64,000 nt of DNA from positions 248,001-312,000 of the forward strand of contig NZ_JAPNLH010000002.1 of the NCBI RefSeq assembly GCF_026627425.1, given 5' to 3'. The notes beneath the pieces are model-generated. The model did no database searches. It was not told the DNA's origin and worked only from the letters and a program-made list of their open reading frames with translations. A program made the translations under genes and the position numbers. Positions 26,617 to 36,429 of the stretch are shown here, piece after piece; the first letter of the stretch is position 1; each line of letters starts with the position of its first letter. The DNA is from Arthrobacter endolithicus. GTDB lineage: Bacteria > Actinomycetota > Actinomycetes > Actinomycetales > Micrococcaceae.

Positions 26617-27051
26617 CTAGTTTGCCGTGTCCGACTGCTGCGCGGCGTCCGACGGCTGCGCTGTTGTCTCCTGCTTGGCCGAGGGATCCTTGGCCTCCAG
26701 CTGAAGATCCACAACCGGGCAGTCCTTCCAGAGCCGCTCCAGGGCATAGAAAATCCGGTCCTCCTCGTGCTGGACGTGGACAACTACTTCCGCGTAATCC
26801 AACAGGACCCAGCGTCCGCCCGAGCGCCCCTCTCTGCGGACGGGGCGCAGACCTGACTTGATCAGTTCCTCTTCGATGCCGTCCACGATGGCGTTCACCT
26901 GCCGCTCGCTGGGAGCCGACGCGATGAAGAAGATGTCCGTAATGGCCAGGACGTCGCTCACATCCAAGGCGATAATGTCCAGGGCGAGCTTGTCCGATGC
27001 TGCCCGGGCGGCTGCCCTGACGATGGCGACGGAGCTATCTGTTGCGGTCAC
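26617..27051 (-). CDS. rsfS: Ribosomal silencing factor
   Basis: RsfS (Iojap family, 144 residues) binds ribosomal protein L14 and keeps subunits apart in starved cells. The conserved core LALDIIALDVSDVLAITDIF, the segment SERQVNAIVDGIEEEL and WVLLDYAEVVVHVQHEEDR-type sequence are present. The C-terminal 25 residues are Gln/Ala/Ser-rich and outside the domain. It lies between the tail-anchored protein gene and the phosphatase gene, the usual actinobacterial order after nadD. The start codon is GTG at 27051. Confidence 0.95.
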   Translation of the reverse strand: MTATDSSVAIVRAAARAASDKLALDIIALDVSDVLAITDIFFIASAPSERQVNAIVDGIEEELIKSGLRPVRREGRSGGRWVLLDYAEVVVHVQHEEDRIFYALERLWKDCPVVDLQLEAKDPSAKQETTAQPSDAAQQSDTAN

Positions 27052-27079
27052 TGATTTCCTTCTGGTTGGGTGGGATGGC

Positions 27080-28384
27080 CTAGCGGGCCAGTCCGGTAAT
27101 GATCATAGTAAATCCGGCAATAAGAGCAACGCCGCCTATCGCCACGGCGCCCCACAGCATCAGGCGGTTGCGCCGCAGCCGGCCCAGGCCTGCGGTGACG
27201 GCATCCAACGGCTCGAGGCCATGGGCGCTTCCAGCCGGCAACGGTGGCATCTCGGCCGGTTCAAGGGGAGCTGCGGTCCGGGTGGCTGCTGGATTCTGTG
27301 GGGCTGCCGCCTCCGGCCCTGCAGGATGGCGGGCAGCGGCAGCGTCCCGTGGAGCTGGCGGCGGGGCGGCCTCGGATCTGAGCGGCGTACTGCCCGGCGC
27401 GGCGGACGGTCCTTGGTTCCCCTTCGGACGCGCCAGGGGGGAGATGATGGGTATGTGTGACGTGGTGGGAGGACGCATGACCGGCATATCGATTCCCGGT
27501 ACCCGGACAAACTCCAGCGGCGTGACCATCGCCAAATTATGGGCTGCGGTCGGGTCGTTAACGGGCGGCTGGCGCTCGGTGTTTTCCTGTTCCGGCTGTT
27601 CCCTTGCCTGCGCACGGTGGTTGAGCATTTCGGCACGTTTAGCGATGGCACGTTGCTGCACCAGGAATTCCGGGTTAACCGCCAGCGGATCTACAGTGCC
27701 GGCTTCGGGCAGATCGTCAAGCTGACGCTGCGCATCCTGCGTCAGCGCGTCTCGTGCGGCCAGCGCCTCCTCGATGCTCATTGACTCGCTGGCGGCGGCG
27801 AGCGTCGGTGCCAGGCCCGTTTCAGTCGAGCCGGACTGTTCAGGCAAGCCGGACTTTTCAGGCAGCACTGAATCTTCAGGAAGTGCACCAGGGGCACCCC
27901 CGCTTGCCGCAGTTACCGGGGGAACCAGTTGAGCAACGCTCGTCAAGGAAGGGCTTTCGGACTCCAGCAATGCGAGCCGCAGCGCTCGCCGGGAAGGCAA
28001 TACGGCACTTTGGGCGCTGGGGTTTCCCGCAAGTTCGATGTACGCCCGCAGTGCCGCTCGATCCCGCGAACTCGTCAGCGCGGACCGGTCTGCCTTGACC
28101 GCCGTGCCGGGGGCGTCCACTGGAGCATCGGTGGCACGCCGGGGTCGGCGACCGAGCGCTTCCGCCGGTGCGTCCTCTGCTTCATTGTGCGCCGGTGCCG
28201 CGGACGCCAGTCCAGCCGTCGTCGGTGCAGCCGTCGCCGGTGCAGCAGGAACGAAGGCCGACTGTTCGGGGGCAGACGGCACTGGCGCCGGAGGATTACT
28301 ACCTCCGGGGCGGACCTGATTAGACGACCGTTGCACGAGCCCGCGTACCCGGCGGCTGCGTCGCTGTTCTGATCTCTTGCTCAT
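27080..28384 (-). CDS. Low-complexity protein with C-terminal membrane anchor
   Basis: The 434-residue protein is mostly Ala/Pro/Glu-rich and likely disordered, with short ordered-looking parts (RDRAALRAYIELAGNPSAQS near 110; SIEEALAARDALTQDAQRQL near 205; EFLVQQRAIAKRAEMLNHRA near 240). The last 25 residues form one membrane helix (LMLWGAVAIGGVALIAGFTM), so the bulk is probably cytoplasmic. An imperfect short repeat of the LPExSG type occurs near 175-195. The gene sits between nadD and rsfS with short gaps on both sides. No function is known to me. Confidence 0.75.
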   Translation of the reverse strand: MSKRSEQRRSRRVRGLVQRSSNQVRPGGSNPPAPVPSAPEQSAFVPAAPATAAPTTAGLASAAPAHNEAEDAPAEALGRRPRRATDAPVDAPGTAVKADRSALTSSRDRAALRAYIELAGNPSAQSAVLPSRRALRLALLESESPSLTSVAQLVPPVTAASGGAPGALPEDSVLPEKSGLPEQSGSTETGLAPTLAAASESMSIEEALAARDALTQDAQRQLDDLPEAGTVDPLAVNPEFLVQQRAIAKRAEMLNHRAQAREQPEQENTERQPPVNDPTAAHNLAMVTPLEFVRVPGIDMPVMRPPTTSHIPIISPLARPKGNQGPSAAPGSTPLRSEAAPPPAPRDAAAARHPAGPEAAAPQNPAATRTAAPLEPAEMPPLPAGSAHGLEPLDAVTAGLGRLRRNRLMLWGAVAIGGVALIAGFTMIITGLAR

Positions 28385-28391
28385 TTACTAC

Positions 28392-29036
28392 TCATTCAGT
28401 ACTAGAACTCACCTGTTGATTGGATCCCACACCACTGTGCCCTCGTTGAAGATAGAGCCCGTACTTGGCTATGTATTGCACCACGCCATCAGGGACCAGA
28501 TACCACACGGGATTTTGTTCCTGGACACGGTCACGGCAGTCGGTTGACGAAATCGACATTGCGGGAACTTCCAACAAACTTACGTCAGAACGCCCCATAC
28601 CGTCGAGGACGTGGCCTGGCCGCGTGACACCGACGAAGTGTGCCAGCGACCACAGCTCATCATTGTCTTTCCACGACATGATCTGTGCCATCGCGTCGGC
28701 ACCGGTGATGAAGAACAAGTCGGCGTCCGGGCGCATCCTGCGCAAATCGCGCAAAGTATCAATGGTGAAGGTTGGTCCTGGCCGGTCGATATCGACTCGA
28801 CTGACAGTGAATCGCGGGTTCGATGCGGTGGCGATTACCGTCATCAGGTAGCGGTGCTCGGGCAGGCTGACCTGGGTCTTCGCCTTCTGCCACGGCTGTC
28901 CGGTGGGCACAAAAACCACCTCATCGAGGTTAAATACAGCGGCGACTTCACTCGCCGCCACCAAGTGCCCGTGGTGGATCGGGTCGAAGGTTCCGCCCAT
29001 GACCCCTAGTCGGAGGCGTCTGGGCGAATCCTTCAC
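28392..29036 (-). CDS. nadD: Nicotinate-nucleotide adenylyltransferase
   Basis: NadD makes deamido-NAD from nicotinate mononucleotide and ATP. It has the nucleotidyltransferase motif [16 protein letters not shown] and the C-terminal ISSTDCRDR (normally ISSTxIR). I place the start at GTG 29036 (214 residues), 22 bases after the stop of the small membrane-protein gene; ATG 29000 is closer to the conserved core and cannot be excluded. The frame is open further up to 29138, but that overlaps the upstream gene. It is the head enzyme of NAD synthesis in the proA-nadD-rsfS block. Confidence 0.93.
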   Translation of the reverse strand: MKDSPRRLRLGVMGGTFDPIHHGHLVAASEVAAVFNLDEVVFVPTGQPWQKAKTQVSLPEHRYLMTVIATASNPRFTVSRVDIDRPGPTFTIDTLRDLRRMRPDADLFFITGADAMAQIMSWKDNDELWSLAHFVGVTRPGHVLDGMGRSDVSLLEVPAMSISSTDCRDRVQEQNPVWYLVPDGVVQYIAKYGLYLQRGHSGVGSNQQVSSSTE

Positions 29037-29058
29037 CTCTGCCGCGGGCGAAGGTGTG

Positions 29059-29304
29059 TTAGAAATGGGGAATCTTCTCGCCCTCGCCGTGATCGTGCTT
29101 GTTCGTGTGCTGGCGGTGCGGATCTGGGCTTTCGTCAACGGCGGAATGGCGGTTGCCCATATTCGTAAAGGAGGCGGTAATGAACATCAGCACGATCAAA
29201 ATGACGAAAATTGAAACGCCAAACATCCACCACGGCATGAACAGCGGCGCTTTTTCCTCGTGTTCGGTGGCGGCCGCAAGAACGCCGGCAAGCTGGGTCA
29301 GCAT
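29059..29304 (-). CDS. Small single-pass membrane protein
   Basis: This 81-residue protein has a membrane helix near residues 24-46 ([20 protein letters not shown]) and a His/Asp-rich hydrophilic tail ([15 protein letters not shown]). ATG 29304 follows AGGGGAG, a strong ribosome site. It lies between proA and nadD on the same strand. The family is seen next to nadD in Micrococcaceae; its role is unknown to me. The His-rich tail could bind metal, but this is speculation. Confidence 0.8.
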   Translation of the reverse strand: MLTQLAGVLAAATEHEEKAPLFMPWWMFGVSIFVILIVLMFITASFTNMGNRHSAVDESPDPHRQHTNKHDHGEGEKIPHF

Positions 29305-29426
29305 TTTTCTCCCCTAAGTATCAACTACGCGTTCGTCCGACCAGCCGGGCGGCGGGTCAAACACCTTGAACTATCATGTTACGCGAAGCAGCCCATTGCG
29401 GCCGCCGAACGCTCCCGGATCGGTTG

Positions 29427-30707
29427 CTAGGCGCGGATTTGGCCCTCACCACGAACGATCCATTTGGTGGTGGTCAGTTCACTCAAACCCATCGGCCCAC
29501 GAGCGTGCAGCTTTTGGGTCGAAATTCCGACTTCGGCACCCAATCCCATCTGGGCACCATCGGTGAAGCGCGTGGAGGCGTTGACAATCACCGCCGCGGA
29601 GTCTACCTCGGCAATGAAGCGCTCAGCACTGGACAGGTCGTTGGTCACGATCGCTTCCGTGTGCCCGGTGCTCCAGCGCCTAATGTGGCGGACGGCAGCG
29701 TCCAGCGAATCGACCATGGCCACGGCGAGATCAAGATCCATGTATTCACGCCCCCAGTCCGCATCGGACGCCGCTTCGGCACTGAGTCCGGCGGGAAGTT
29801 CCGCCATGATGCGCTCATCAACGTGCAACCGGACCCCTGCGGCAGACAACGCGGACAATACGTCCGGCAGGGCCGTAGCGTTGCGGTGAACGAGCAGCGT
29901 CTCGACGGTGTTGCAGACACTGGGACGCTGCGTCTTGGCATTGAGGACAATATCGACCGCCATGCCTGCGGGCGCGGATTCGTCAAGGTAAATGTGGACG
30001 TTTCCCTCACCCGTTTCAATGACGGGGACGGAAGCGTTATTCAATACAGACTGGATCAGGTCCCGCCCACCACGCGGGATCAGAACGTCAATTCGGCCAC
30101 GGGCCCGCATGAGAACATTCGCACCAGCGCGTCCGTACCGGTCCACGCTTTGCACCGCGTCGGCCGGGAGTCCGGTACGTTCGAGAGCGTCGCGGAGGAT
30201 CCCGACAAGTGCTTCATTCGTCTCTGCCGCCGCGCTGCCGCCCCGGAGAATCACGGCATTTCCACTCTTGAGCGCCAGACCGGCGATGTCCACGGTGACG
30301 TTGGGCCGCGCCTCGTAAATGGCTGCCACGACGCCCAAGGGGACATTCACCTGGCGCATCCGCAGACCATTGGGCAGCGTCTGTCCGCGGACCACGTTTC
30401 CCACCGGATCCGGCAGCGACGCGAGCTTTTCGAGCGCATCCGATAGTGCGGCAACCCGGTCCGGCGTCAGCGTGAGCCGGTCCAGCAGCGCTTCGGTTGT
30501 TCCGCCCTCCCTGCCCCGGGCAACATCCCTGGCGTTGGCGGCCAGCACCGAGTCTTGGCGTTCCCGCAGGTCCACAGCTATTGCCAGCAGACCCCGGTCT
30601 TTTTGGGCACGGTTTGCGTGTGCCATCCGGCGCGACGCCGCTCGGGAAAGGTCCGCAACGGCATGCACCGCTTCGGTTACGCCTTGTTCCACAGCCAGCT
30701 CATTCAT
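29427..30707 (-). CDS. proA: Gamma-glutamyl phosphate reductase
   Basis: ProA reduces gamma-glutamyl phosphate to glutamate semialdehyde in proline synthesis. The 426-residue protein is in the aldehyde dehydrogenase superfamily; visible are PLGVVAAIYEARPNVTVDI, the segment VILRGGSAAAETN and the catalytic Cys in QRPSVCNTVETLLVH, with C-terminal STRFTDGAQMGLGAEVGIST. It starts 25 bases after proB on the same strand, forming a proBA pair behind obg. Confidence 0.96.
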   Translation of the reverse strand: MNELAVEQGVTEAVHAVADLSRAASRRMAHANRAQKDRGLLAIAVDLRERQDSVLAANARDVARGREGGTTEALLDRLTLTPDRVAALSDALEKLASLPDPVGNVVRGQTLPNGLRMRQVNVPLGVVAAIYEARPNVTVDIAGLALKSGNAVILRGGSAAAETNEALVGILRDALERTGLPADAVQSVDRYGRAGANVLMRARGRIDVLIPRGGRDLIQSVLNNASVPVIETGEGNVHIYLDESAPAGMAVDIVLNAKTQRPSVCNTVETLLVHRNATALPDVLSALSAAGVRLHVDERIMAELPAGLSAEAASDADWGREYMDLDLAVAMVDSLDAAVRHIRRWSTGHTEAIVTNDLSSAERFIAEVDSAAVIVNASTRFTDGAQMGLGAEVGISTQKLHARGPMGLSELTTTKWIVRGEGQIRA

Positions 30708-30732
30708 AAAACAAGTTTAGGCCAAGGGCCGC

Positions 30733-31869
30733 CTAGAGCAGCACCAGATCGTCAACATGAACAACCTCACGTTCGTACTCCGGACCCAGCTGCAGCGCCA
30801 GTTCCTTGGTTCCGCGGCCCAGCATCTGCGGGAGCTCCGCGGCTGCGTAGTTCACTAAACCGCGGGCCACCACATTCCCGTTCAGATCAGCGAGGTCGAC
30901 GGCGTCACCGGCCTCAAAGACGCCCGTCACGGCGGTAATTCCGGCCGGCAGCAGAGATTTGTGCCGCTCGCGCACGGCCTTGACGGCGCCGTCGTCGAGA
31001 GTCAATGTGCCGCGGATATCCGCAAGATGCGCCAGCCAGAGCAGTCGCACAGGCCGGCGTACACCGTTGACACTGAACCAGGTTCCGACGTCTTCACCGG
31101 CTAGGGCAGCGGCGGCGTTGGCCGCGGACGTGACCAGCGCGGGAATTCCCGTGTCCGCCGCGATTCCGGCAGCTTCGACCTTGGTGGCCATGCCCCCGGT
31201 GCCCAGACCGCCGGCACGGCCGATGGTAATGCCGACCAGATCCTCCGGTCCGGCGACGTGTGCAATCCGCTGCGCACCGCTTTGGGGCGGCCCGTCGTAG
31301 AGCGCGTCAACGTCTGAGAGCAGGACCAGAGCCTCAGCCTTGACCAGATGGGCCACCAGCGCGGCCAGCCTGTCATTGTCGCCAAAACGGATTTCGTGCG
31401 TGGCCACCGTGTCGTTTTCGTTCACTATCGGCACCACGCCCAGATTCAGCAGCCGTTCCAAGGCCCGGTGCGCGTTGACGTGCTGAGTACGCCGGGTCAG
31501 GTCTTCGGCGGTCAGCAGCACCTGGCTGACGGTGACACCGTGCGCGGCAAAGGCCTGGCTGTACCGTGCCATCAGGAGTCCTTGGCCCACGCTTGCCGCC
31601 GCCTGCTGGGTAGCCAAGTCCTTTGGCCGCCGGGCCAAACCGAGCGGTGCCAGCCCCGCGGCTATTGCGCCGGAGGAGACCAGGATGACTTCCGTTCCCT
31701 GCAGCCGGCGCTCGGCGAGCACCTGCACCAGCGCCAGCAGAGCCGGCTCCGAAATTCCACCGGCCACGCTGGTCAGCGAGGAGGAACCAATTTTGACGAC
31801 TATTCTGCCCGCAGTGGCCAGACTGTAGCGGTCCTGCAATTTAGCCGACACAGGACTTTCCGTCTGCAT
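30733..31869 (-). CDS. proB: Glutamate 5-kinase
   Basis: ProB phosphorylates glutamate, the first and feedback-controlled step of proline synthesis. From ATG 31869 (378 residues) it has an amino acid kinase domain (RIVVKIGSSSLTS, VSSGAIAAGLAPLGL, IVNENDTVATHEIRFGDND) and a C-terminal PUA domain from about residue 280. The frame is open to 32124 but that part lies within obg. The AAGGGG ribosome site overlaps the obg stop codon, seven bases away, so translation is probably coupled. Confidence 0.96.
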   Translation of the reverse strand: MQTESPVSAKLQDRYSLATAGRIVVKIGSSSLTSVAGGISEPALLALVQVLAERRLQGTEVILVSSGAIAAGLAPLGLARRPKDLATQQAAASVGQGLLMARYSQAFAAHGVTVSQVLLTAEDLTRRTQHVNAHRALERLLNLGVVPIVNENDTVATHEIRFGDNDRLAALVAHLVKAEALVLLSDVDALYDGPPQSGAQRIAHVAGPEDLVGITIGRAGGLGTGGMATKVEAAGIAADTGIPALVTSAANAAAALAGEDVGTWFSVNGVRRPVRLLWLAHLADIRGTLTLDDGAVKAVRERHKSLLPAGITAVTGVFEAGDAVDLADLNGNVVARGLVNYAAAELPQMLGRGTKELALQLGPEYEREVVHVDDLVLL

Positions 31870-31876
31870 TTTCCCC

Positions 31877-33604
<1,728 letters not shown>

Positions 33605-33627
33605 TCAAAGTCAACGTAGTTAAAAGG

Positions 33628-33659
33628 CTGTGGAGCGGGCCAAGCGGCCCGCTCCACAG
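33628..33659 (-). terminator. Terminator after rpmA
   Basis: A perfect 14-bp stem (33628-33641 with 33646-33659) with loop GCTT on the minus strand is followed by CCTTTT. It lies 31 bases past the rpmA stop and before obg, so rplU-rpmA can end here while obg-proB-proA is reached by read-through or its own promoter. Confidence 0.85.
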
Positions 33660-33689
33660 GAAAAACGTCTGGTGCTACTGTGCCTGCTG

Positions 33690-33953
33690 CTACTGCGCAG
33701 CTGCTGCGGTAACGATGTTCACAACACGGCGGCCGCGGGCGGTGCCGAATTCAACGGCTCCTGCCGTCAGAGCGAACAGCGTGTCGTCGCCACCGCGACC
33801 TACGCCGGCGCCGGGGTGGAAATGCGTTCCACGCTGGCGGACGATGATCTCGCCTGCGGAAACTACCTGACCACCGAAACGCTTTACGCCCAAGTACTGG
33901 GCGTTGGAGTCACGGCCGTTGCGAGTGGAACTCGCACCCTTTTTATGTGCCAT
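33690..33953 (-). CDS. rpmA: 50S ribosomal protein L27
   Basis: The 87-residue protein matches L27 throughout: [31 protein letters not shown] and [20 protein letters not shown]. The N-terminus lacks the Firmicutes-type cleaved leader, so Ala2 can reach the peptidyl transferase centre directly. The C-terminal tail has an unusual Ala run. It follows rplU by 86 bases on the same strand and ends before a strong terminator. Confidence 0.98.
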   Translation of the reverse strand: MAHKKGASSTRNGRDSNAQYLGVKRFGGQVVSAGEIIVRQRGTHFHPGAGVGRGGDDTLFALTAGAVEFGTARGRRVVNIVTAAAAQ

Positions 33954-34039
33954 TTGAAATGCCTACCTTATTCGACTGAAGACGACTGAACCACGGGATC
34001 GCATAGCCGCGGTCTAAGAAACCGCAGCGGGTTGAGAAA

Positions 34040-34360
34040 CTACGCGATCGAGGTGATCTTTACCTTGGTCAGTTCCTGACGGTGGCCCTTGCGGACCTTG
34101 TAGCCGGTCTTGTTCTTGAACTTCTGGATGACAATCTTCGGGCCGCGAAGATCTTCCAGAATTTCAGCCGTAACCTTAATCTTGGCCAGGTCCTCAACGG
34201 CGGAGGTGATTTTCTCACCATCAACCAGGAGCAAAGCGGGCAGCTCAAATGTGCTGCCGGCTCCACCGGGGACGCGGTTCAGGGTTACGTAGTCTCCAAC
34301 GGAAACCTTCTCTTGGCGGCCGCTTGCGCGGACAATCGCGTACACCACTGTGGAACTCAC
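34040..34360 (-). CDS. rplU: 50S ribosomal protein L21
   Basis: L21 binds 23S rRNA with L20. The 106-residue protein has [20 protein letters not shown] at its N-terminus and the signature [19 protein letters not shown]. The start is GTG at 34360 or one of two GTG codons 12-15 bases further in, which would give the usual MVYAIV start; none has a perfect ribosome site. It is the first gene of rplU-rpmA. Confidence 0.97.
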   Translation of the reverse strand: MSSTVVYAIVRASGRQEKVSVGDYVTLNRVPGGAGSTFELPALLLVDGEKITSAVEDLAKIKVTAEILEDLRGPKIVIQKFKNKTGYKVRKGHRQELTKVKITSIA

Positions 34361-34647
34361 TTCTCTCGACGTTTATAACAAAGTTTACGTGCGGATCCGG
34401 AAAATATTTCGCCGGATGCCTGCTGTGCCCCGACGCCGAGGACCTCTCAAAGGAGTAAATGCCCTGAACTGGCGTAAGCACCGAAGATCAAGAATACGCT
34501 AGATCCGCCCTCGGCCGCAAATGAGGCGGGCTCCCCGAGACCTGCCGTGATAAGCGCCACTGTTGGGTCGCGCCTTCGACGGGCAATAGAGCCTGGCACC
34601 GGAGAACCCTGCCTAGCCAGCTTAGCTTGTGGTCGGGCGTTTGGCGC
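34361..34647 (-). promoter_or_regulatory. rplU upstream region with candidate promoter
   Basis: On the minus strand TTGCGG (34515-34520) and TATTCT (34491-34496) are separated by 18 bases, giving a leader of about 125 nt before rplU. The rest of the gap, down to the thiD-tenA stop at 34648, shows no gene. Confidence 0.4.
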
Positions 34648-36210
34648 TCAGGACACCGGCGCGGCGGATGGGTATTTTTCCGCGTGCAGTCTCGGTGCGT
34701 CAAAGAAGGCCAGCTCATACTTCGCCGACTGGGCGAACGCGCGGCGCATTCGCTCCCGGTCTGCGGGCGAGGCGTTTCGGGCTGCCGCGTCCGTGATGGC
34801 AATGGCCTGTTCGGTCGCCGCCGCGAACGCTTCATCCGCATAGGTACGCAGCCATGCGGCATACGGGTGGGATCCACCGCCGTCGCCGCCGTCGTCGTCC
34901 GGAAAATCGATCAGGAACTGCCGGTGCAGCCTCGCTCCGACATCCGCGTACAGCCAATAGCAGGGCAGGACCGCGGCGACTACCTCCCCGTAGCTGCCGC
35001 CGGAGCTGGCCGCCAGCAGATGATCCACGTAGGCCTTGGTCACCGGTCCCTGCACAGCCGGCTCGGTCAGCGCACCCAGCCAATTGCGGTGCAGCTCCGT
35101 CTCCACCTCGAGGCACTGCCGCGACGACGTGGCCCAGAACAGCTGTTCCGCTTCCGTGGGCGCCAAGGCACTGGCCCGGGCCAAAACGCGCGAATAACCC
35201 GTCAAATACAGTGCATCCTGGGCCAGGTAATAAGCGAAGTGCCTTTCAGCAAGGGTTCCATTGCCCAGATTCCGGATGAACTCCAGCCCGGTAATCGCCA
35301 TGCGCACGGCAGCGCTGTCCCTCCACAGTTGCGCGGAAAAGTCATTTCCCTCCGGTGCACGGGTAGACCAGAGCGCATGGAAGTGATGTACCGGACCGTG
35401 ACCGCTGCCCACCCGCAGTTCGTCGGCATGGTCAAGCGCGCCGCGCAGCCATGACTTCACCTGCCGCAGGGCTGCCGGCCAGTCCCCCAGCTGCGACTGG
35501 ACAGTAGCGAGGCCAGCCGAGAGCGAACAGCCGGTGCCGTGCGTATTGCGCGTTCGAACCCGGGGCGCGCTGACTTCGTACACGGAACCGTCCGGGTCAA
35601 CCAGCGCATCCGGGCAGTCCGGTGAGTGCAGATGGCCGCCCTTCACCAGTACCCGTATGTCGCTGCCGAAGGCTAGCCGCTTCCCCTGCGCCAGCGCCTC
35701 CTCCCAGCTTTCGGCCGGTTCCTCCCCCAGCAGCACGGCGAGTTCCGGGAGGTTGGGGGTGACAAGGTCCGCCTGACGCAGCAGCCGCTGCAGCGCTTGC
35801 TCAGCGTCTGCCGCCAGCAGACGGTCACCGCTGCTGGCCACCATCACGGGATCGAGGACGACGACGGCCGGCCGGGTGTGTTCCAGCCAGCGGGCTACGG
35901 TGTTGATCACCGCTGCATCCCCCAACATCCCAATCTTGACCGCATCGATCACGATGTCCTCCGCCACGGCGTCGAGTTGGTCCTGAAGGAACGCCACGGG
36001 CGGGACGTGCACGGAGCGCACGCCCTGGGTATTTTGGGCGGTCAGCGCAGTGATGACTGCCATGCCGTAGCCGCCGTTGGCCGCGATGCTTTTCAAATCC
36101 GCCTGGATCCCGGCCCCGCCAGAGGGATCGGAACCGGCGATGCTGAGTACCCGCGGAATCCGACGCTGTGGGTTTTCGGGCCGTGAGTTGGGCTGGGTTC
36201 CGCTGGTCAT
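34648..36210 (-). CDS. thiD: Fused HMP-(phosphate) kinase ThiD and thiaminase II TenA
   Basis: The 520-residue protein joins two thiamine enzymes. Residues about 20-275 are ThiD (RVLSIAGSDPSGGAGIQADL, ITALTAQNTQGV, DPVMVASSGDRLL and the ATP/anion motif TRNTHGTGCSLSAGLA), which phosphorylates hydroxymethylpyrimidine and its phosphate. Residues about 295-510 are TenA (RHFAYYLAQDALYLTGYSRV, EVVAAVLPCYWLYADVG), which salvages degraded thiamine pyrimidines. Fusion puts salvage and activation in one chain. A short Asp/Gly-rich insert (DFPDDDGGDGGGSHPY) interrupts the TenA part. The start ATG 36210 abuts a TPP riboswitch whose last helix holds the ribosome site. Confidence 0.95.
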   Translation of the reverse strand: MTSGTQPNSRPENPQRRIPRVLSIAGSDPSGGAGIQADLKSIAANGGYGMAVITALTAQNTQGVRSVHVPPVAFLQDQLDAVAEDIVIDAVKIGMLGDAAVINTVARWLEHTRPAVVVLDPVMVASSGDRLLAADAEQALQRLLRQADLVTPNLPELAVLLGEEPAESWEEALAQGKRLAFGSDIRVLVKGGHLHSPDCPDALVDPDGSVYEVSAPRVRTRNTHGTGCSLSAGLATVQSQLGDWPAALRQVKSWLRGALDHADELRVGSGHGPVHHFHALWSTRAPEGNDFSAQLWRDSAAVRMAITGLEFIRNLGNGTLAERHFAYYLAQDALYLTGYSRVLARASALAPTEAEQLFWATSSRQCLEVETELHRNWLGALTEPAVQGPVTKAYVDHLLAASSGGSYGEVVAAVLPCYWLYADVGARLHRQFLIDFPDDDGGDGGGSHPYAAWLRTYADEAFAAATEQAIAITDAAARNASPADRERMRRAFAQSAKYELAFFDAPRLHAEKYPSAAPVS

Positions 36211-36298
36211 AGGGACATCCCTTCGCCGGTGCTGGCCGGGCAGGTTCGACGGGTCTGGATCTCAGCCGGCCCTATGGCGCGGCACCCCGTGTCAAAAC
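36211..36298 (-). promoter_or_regulatory. TPP riboswitch (THI box)
   Basis: On the minus strand the conserved TPP aptamer is plain: ACACGGGGTGCC, then GGCTGAGAT (the pyrimidine-sensing CTGAGAT at 36259-36265), ACCCGTCGAACCTG and GCGAAGGGA (36218-36226). Only eight bases separate GGGA from the ATG of the thiD-tenA gene, so the AAGGGA strand of the closing helix is also the ribosome site. TPP binding should hide it and block translation. Confidence 0.95.
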
Positions 36299-36367
36299 CC
36301 ACCCTAGCCGATGGAGGGGCGGAACATCTTCCCGCCCATCTCAAAGCTGCGGACTAACCCGCAAAAT

Positions 36368-36402
36368 CCCGGCAACCCCACCTTGGGCGAGGGGTTGCCG
36401 GG
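36368..36402 (-). terminator. Terminator after RNase E/G gene
   Basis: CCCGGCAACCCC and GGGGTTGCCGGG form a perfect 12-bp stem (36368-36379 with 36391-36402) around 11 bases, followed on the minus strand by ATTTTG. It lies 28 bases past the stop of the RNase gene. Confidence 0.85.
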
Positions 36403-36429
36403 GTTTGCGAGTATGTTCTGCCCGAGGTT

